Positions 14,374 through 15,884 of a DNA stretch of 15,884 nt are shown piece by piece. Position numbers and translations under genes: made by a program. The stretch's first letter is position 1; each line of letters begins with the position of its first letter. Under the pieces are notes generated by a model. It worked only from the letters and a program-made list of their open reading frames with translations, did no database searches and had not been told where the DNA came from. Source of the DNA: an uncultured Ruminococcus sp. (GTDB lineage: Bacteria; Bacillota; Clostridia; Oscillospirales; Acutalibacteraceae); assembly GCA_902773035.1 (NCBI GenBank), contig CACYDB010000004.1, positions 1-15,884 of the forward strand, given 5' to 3'.

Positions 14374-14640
14374 TTAAATGCGGTGCATACTGTTGAAGAT
14401 GTCCTCGTGCATAACGTGGATCTTAGTGCTTGTCTGTTTCTCAACCTCAGTAAGCTTTTCTCTGAGCAAATCAATGGTTGTATCGTTCTCGAGCTCAGCG
14501 AGCATAAGCATCGCGAACATATCTCTGAGAACGCTCTGGTTAACCTCGATAATGTTGACTGAACAGTCGGCGCAGGCGGATGATACCTTCGCGAGAATTC
14601 CTACCGAGTCCTTACCGACAACGCTGATAACTGCTTTCAT
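14374..14640 (-). CDS. ACT-domain protein (UPF0237)
   Basis: This 88-residue protein is a single ACT domain. It has an initial strand AVISVVGKDSVGILAKVSSACA, with the Gly-rich ligand-binding turn (GKDSVGI), then NIIEVNQSVLRDMFAMLMLAEL and a second helix. ACT domains usually dimerise and bind amino acids. Stand-alone members of this UPF0237 type resemble half of GcvR-like regulators. The gene lies directly upstream of the UPF0210 gene, an arrangement conserved in many Firmicutes, so it is probably the sensory or regulatory partner of that protein. A strong GGAGGAA ribosome binding site precedes the ATG. It is the first gene of the long minus-strand unit, and I could not place a confident promoter for it in the 88-bp divergent gap. 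Confidence 0.9.
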   Translation of the reverse strand: MKAVISVVGKDSVGILAKVSSACADCSVNIIEVNQSVLRDMFAMLMLAELENDTTIDLLREKLTEVEKQTSTKIHVMHEDIFNSMHRI

Positions 14641-14669
14641 AAAAAGTTCCTCCGGATTAATAATTTTGA

Positions 14670-14698
14670 TTGCATAATTACGCTTTGTATGATATATT
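14670..14698 (+). promoter_or_regulatory. Sigma-A-type promoter for the PHP phosphoesterase gene
   Basis: A TTGCAT -35 element (14670-14675) and a TATATT -10 element (14693-14698) are separated by exactly 17 bases, in the AT-rich divergent gap. The -10 lies 30 bases before the chosen ATG, leaving room for a short leader with a GGTGAT ribosome-binding-like sequence. This is a consensus match by eye; no transcription start is known. Confidence 0.6.
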
Positions 14699-14728
14699 TT
14701 AGTTATATAAAACTGAGTGGTGATATTT

Positions 14729-15556
14729 ATGAAGATAATCTGTGATACACACGTTCATTCATCAAATTCCTTTGACGGCGAGAGCACAGTCCGTGAAATC
14801 TGTGAAGCCGCTGTAGAAAAGGGGATAAGCTCGGTAACGATTACCGATCATATGGAAGCGCCTGAGATTCGTCTGGGCGACAAGAGCGTCTACGGCAACG
14901 CGATAAAGTCGATCGCGCGGTCAGTCGCCGACGTTGAAGCTCTGCAAAGCGAGTACGAGGGGAGAGTCAAGCTTCTCAAGGGTATGGAGCTCGGCGAGCC
15001 TATGCACGATCCGAAGCTTACTCAGAAGGCGTATGAGATCGCCGACTTTGATTTTATCCTCGCGTCAGTCCACAATCTCTTTGAGGAGGAGGATTTCTAC
15101 TACCTCGAGTACAATGAGCGCAACGTAAAGCCGCTTTTGACGAGATACTTTGACGAGCTTCTCGATACCGCGAAGAACGCTGATTTTGACAGTCTCGCTC
15201 ACCTGACATATCCGTTCAGGTATATAGTCGAGAGGACGGATATTCGTCCCGATACGGCTGAATACGCCGACGTTATCGACGAGATCTTCCTCACCCTCGC
15301 GAGAAGAAACAAGTCGCTGGAAATCAATACCTCGGGACTGTTCAAGCCGATTAATTCAACCTTGCCCGATCTTGACCTCATCAGGAGATTCCGCGAGCTC
15401 GGAGGAAGTATGGTGACTGTCGGCAGCGACGCTCACAACTGCAAGGATCTGGGCGCGGGTCTTGAGGAGGGCATAAAGCTTGCCCGTATGTGCGGCTTCA
15501 AGAGCTTTACCGTCTATGAAAACCGTCAGCCTAAGCAGGTCGCGATCTGGTATTGA
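14729..15556 (+). CDS. PHP-domain phosphoesterase, histidinol-phosphatase (HisJ/HisK) type
   Basis: This 275-residue protein has a PHP metal-binding fold. Visible ligands in order are His8 and His10 (DTHVHSSNS), the acidic FDGE, His41 (ITDHME), Glu87 in KGMELGEP, His115 (ASVHNL), His158 (LAHLTYP), and Asp234/His236 in the VGSDAH motif. This set of histidines and acids, together with the length, fits the HisJ/HisK-type histidinol-phosphate phosphatases, which use a metal cluster to dephosphorylate L-histidinol phosphate. No other histidine genes are in view, so the substrate is tentative and another phosphoester is possible. The frame is open from a GTG at 14717. The ATG at 14729 is chosen because it gives the usual MKIICDTHVH start and sits 4-5 bases after GGTGAT. 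It is monocistronic, with its own promoter. Confidence 0.85.
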   Translation: MKIICDTHVHSSNSFDGESTVREICEAAVEKGISSVTITDHMEAPEIRLGDKSVYGNAIKSIARSVADVEALQSEYEGRVKLLKGMELGEPMHDPKLTQKAYEIADFDFILASVHNLFEEEDFYYLEYNERNVKPLLTRYFDELLDTAKNADFDSLAHLTYPFRYIVERTDIRPDTAEYADVIDEIFLTLARRNKSLEINTSGLFKPINSTLPDLDLIRRFRELGGSMVTVGSDAHNCKDLGAGLEEGIKLARMCGFKSFTVYENRQPKQVAIWY

Positions 15557-15584
15557 TTTTGTTGCTTATATAATATAAGTATTA

Positions 15585-15620
15585 AAAAATATATAAGGCA
15601 ATAAAAATATATAAGGCAAT
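15585..15620. repeat. Two-copy 18-bp tandem repeat
   Basis: The 18-mer AAAAATATATAAGGCAAT occurs at 15585-15602 and again, directly abutting and identical, at 15603-15620. The last eight bases of the second copy (15613-15620) form part of the 5' arm of the following hairpin. It looks like a duplicated terminator arm. Confidence 0.9.
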
Positions 15621-15643
15621 GAAGCGGAGGGCTTCATTGCCTT
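15613..15643. terminator. Terminator hairpin, best oriented for the minus-strand galU
   Basis: A perfect 13-bp stem (AAGGCAATGAAGC with GCTTCATTGCCTT) closes a GGAGG loop. Read on the minus strand, the stem is followed by ATATATTTTT, a usable U-tract for the galU gene ending at 15730. On the plus strand the trailing sequence is CTTTCGTCGTT-like and weaker, but the hairpin may also end the PHP transcript. Confidence 0.8.
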
Positions 15644-15729
15644 TCGTCGTTGCTGAAATTATAGCACTTTGCTGTATATTTTTCAATAACTGTGGTCGAT
15701 ATTTCAAAAATTTGTCAGTTTTTTAAAAA

Positions 15730-15884
15730 TTACAACTCATTAGCAAGTTTTTTTATGTATTCTTTAAGCTGTTCTTTTGTTTCGGTGTGTTTAAGTCCCA
15801 TTTCAATATTAGCCTGAAGCACTCCGAACTTATTACCCATATCATATCTCTTGCCGACGATCTCAACAGCGGTCATTCCTTTTG
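15730..15884 (-). CDS. galU: UTP--glucose-1-phosphate uridylyltransferase (C-terminal 50 residues only)
   Basis: Only the last 50 codons are in the window, reading in from the right edge; the rest of the gene lies outside. The visible part contains GKRYDMGNKFGVLQANIEMGLK, given here as pattern and not as full sequence: Gly-Lys-Arg-Tyr-Asp, then Gly-Asn-Lys-Phe-Gly, then a helix. This is the characteristic C-terminal region of bacterial GalU (family pattern GKRYDxGxKxGxLxAxxExAL). A Lys/Glu-rich final helix ends LANEL and a TAA stop. GalU makes UDP-glucose from UTP and glucose 1-phosphate for polysaccharide and cell-envelope synthesis. With only the end visible, a paralogous nucleotidyltransferase cannot be fully excluded. 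Confidence 0.78.
   Translation of the reverse strand, partial: KGMTAVEIVGKRYDMGNKFGVLQANIEMGLKHTETKEQLKEYIKKLANEL

Larger units (their letters stand above)
15557..15729. other. AT-rich non-coding region between PHP gene and galU end
   Basis: This 173-bp gap has no credible reading frame. It holds a two-copy 18-bp tandem repeat, a strong hairpin, and an AT-rich stretch next to the galU stop. An imperfect inverted repeat also occurs between TTGCTTATATA (15562-15572) and TATATAAGGCAA (15590-15601), interrupted by one bulged G. It could form an alternative structure after the PHP stop. Confidence 0.6.

Noticed and set aside
14717..14728. GTG-GTG start for the PHP protein
   Set aside because: The ATG at 14729 gives the conserved MKIICDTHVH beginning and has GGTGAT at a suitable distance; the GTG codons overlap that ribosome-binding-like sequence.
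14641..14728. Minus-strand promoter for the ACT/UPF0210/V-ATPase unit
   Set aside because: Several AT-rich -10-like hexamers occur, but none has a reasonable -35 at 16-18 bases, so none is annotated.
15585..15620. CRISPR-like repeat
   Set aside because: Only two directly abutting copies with no spacers and no cas genes; it is a simple tandem duplication.

Overview
The window looks like a chromosomal segment of an anaerobic Firmicute, most likely a Ruminococcus-like member of the Oscillospiraceae (Clostridia). This is inferred from moderate GC content, AGGAGG-type ribosome binding sites, tightly packed operons, a bacterial V-type ATPase operon, and an ACT/UPF0210 gene pair. No mobile element, tRNA, rRNA or CRISPR array was seen. 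The standard genetic code reads cleanly throughout.

Region 1 (1-4423, plus strand) is a five-gene operon with every junction overlapping. In order it encodes the C-terminal part of a surface-anchored terpene-cyclase-like (alpha-toroid) protein, a DUF4430 lipoprotein, EcfT, a fused two-domain EcfA ATPase, and an ECF S component. Toroid plus DUF4430 is the same domain pair that forms mammalian intrinsic factor and transcobalamin. The operon therefore reads as a self-contained vitamin B12 (or corrinoid) capture-and-import system whose extracellular binder is split into two polypeptides. This is the most interesting content of the window, and the substrate is an inference.

Region 2 (4424-4450) is a 27-bp convergent junction occupied almost entirely by one perfect hairpin, which can serve as terminator for both flanking operons.

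Region 3 (4451-14640, minus strand) is a long collinear unit. It starts with an ACT-domain protein and its UPF0210 partner. It continues with a V-type ATPase operon in the order G/H, C, I, K, F, E, A, B, D, which supplies both the V1 head (A, B, D, F), the stalks (E, G/H, C) and the membrane part (I, K). The only gap after the UPF0210 gene is 31 bp, with no visible terminator. Subunit I starts at TTG behind a small hairpin and a strong ribosome binding site, and subunit F lacks a visible ribosome binding site. Both may help set subunit stoichiometry.

Region 4 (14641-15556) is a divergent intergenic region with a good sigma-A-type promoter for a plus-strand PHP-family phosphoesterase of the HisJ histidinol-phosphatase type.

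Region 5 (15557-15884) is an AT-rich non-coding stretch holding a two-copy 18-bp tandem repeat that runs into a 13-bp terminator hairpin. After it comes the C-terminal end of a minus-strand galU-like gene that runs off the window.
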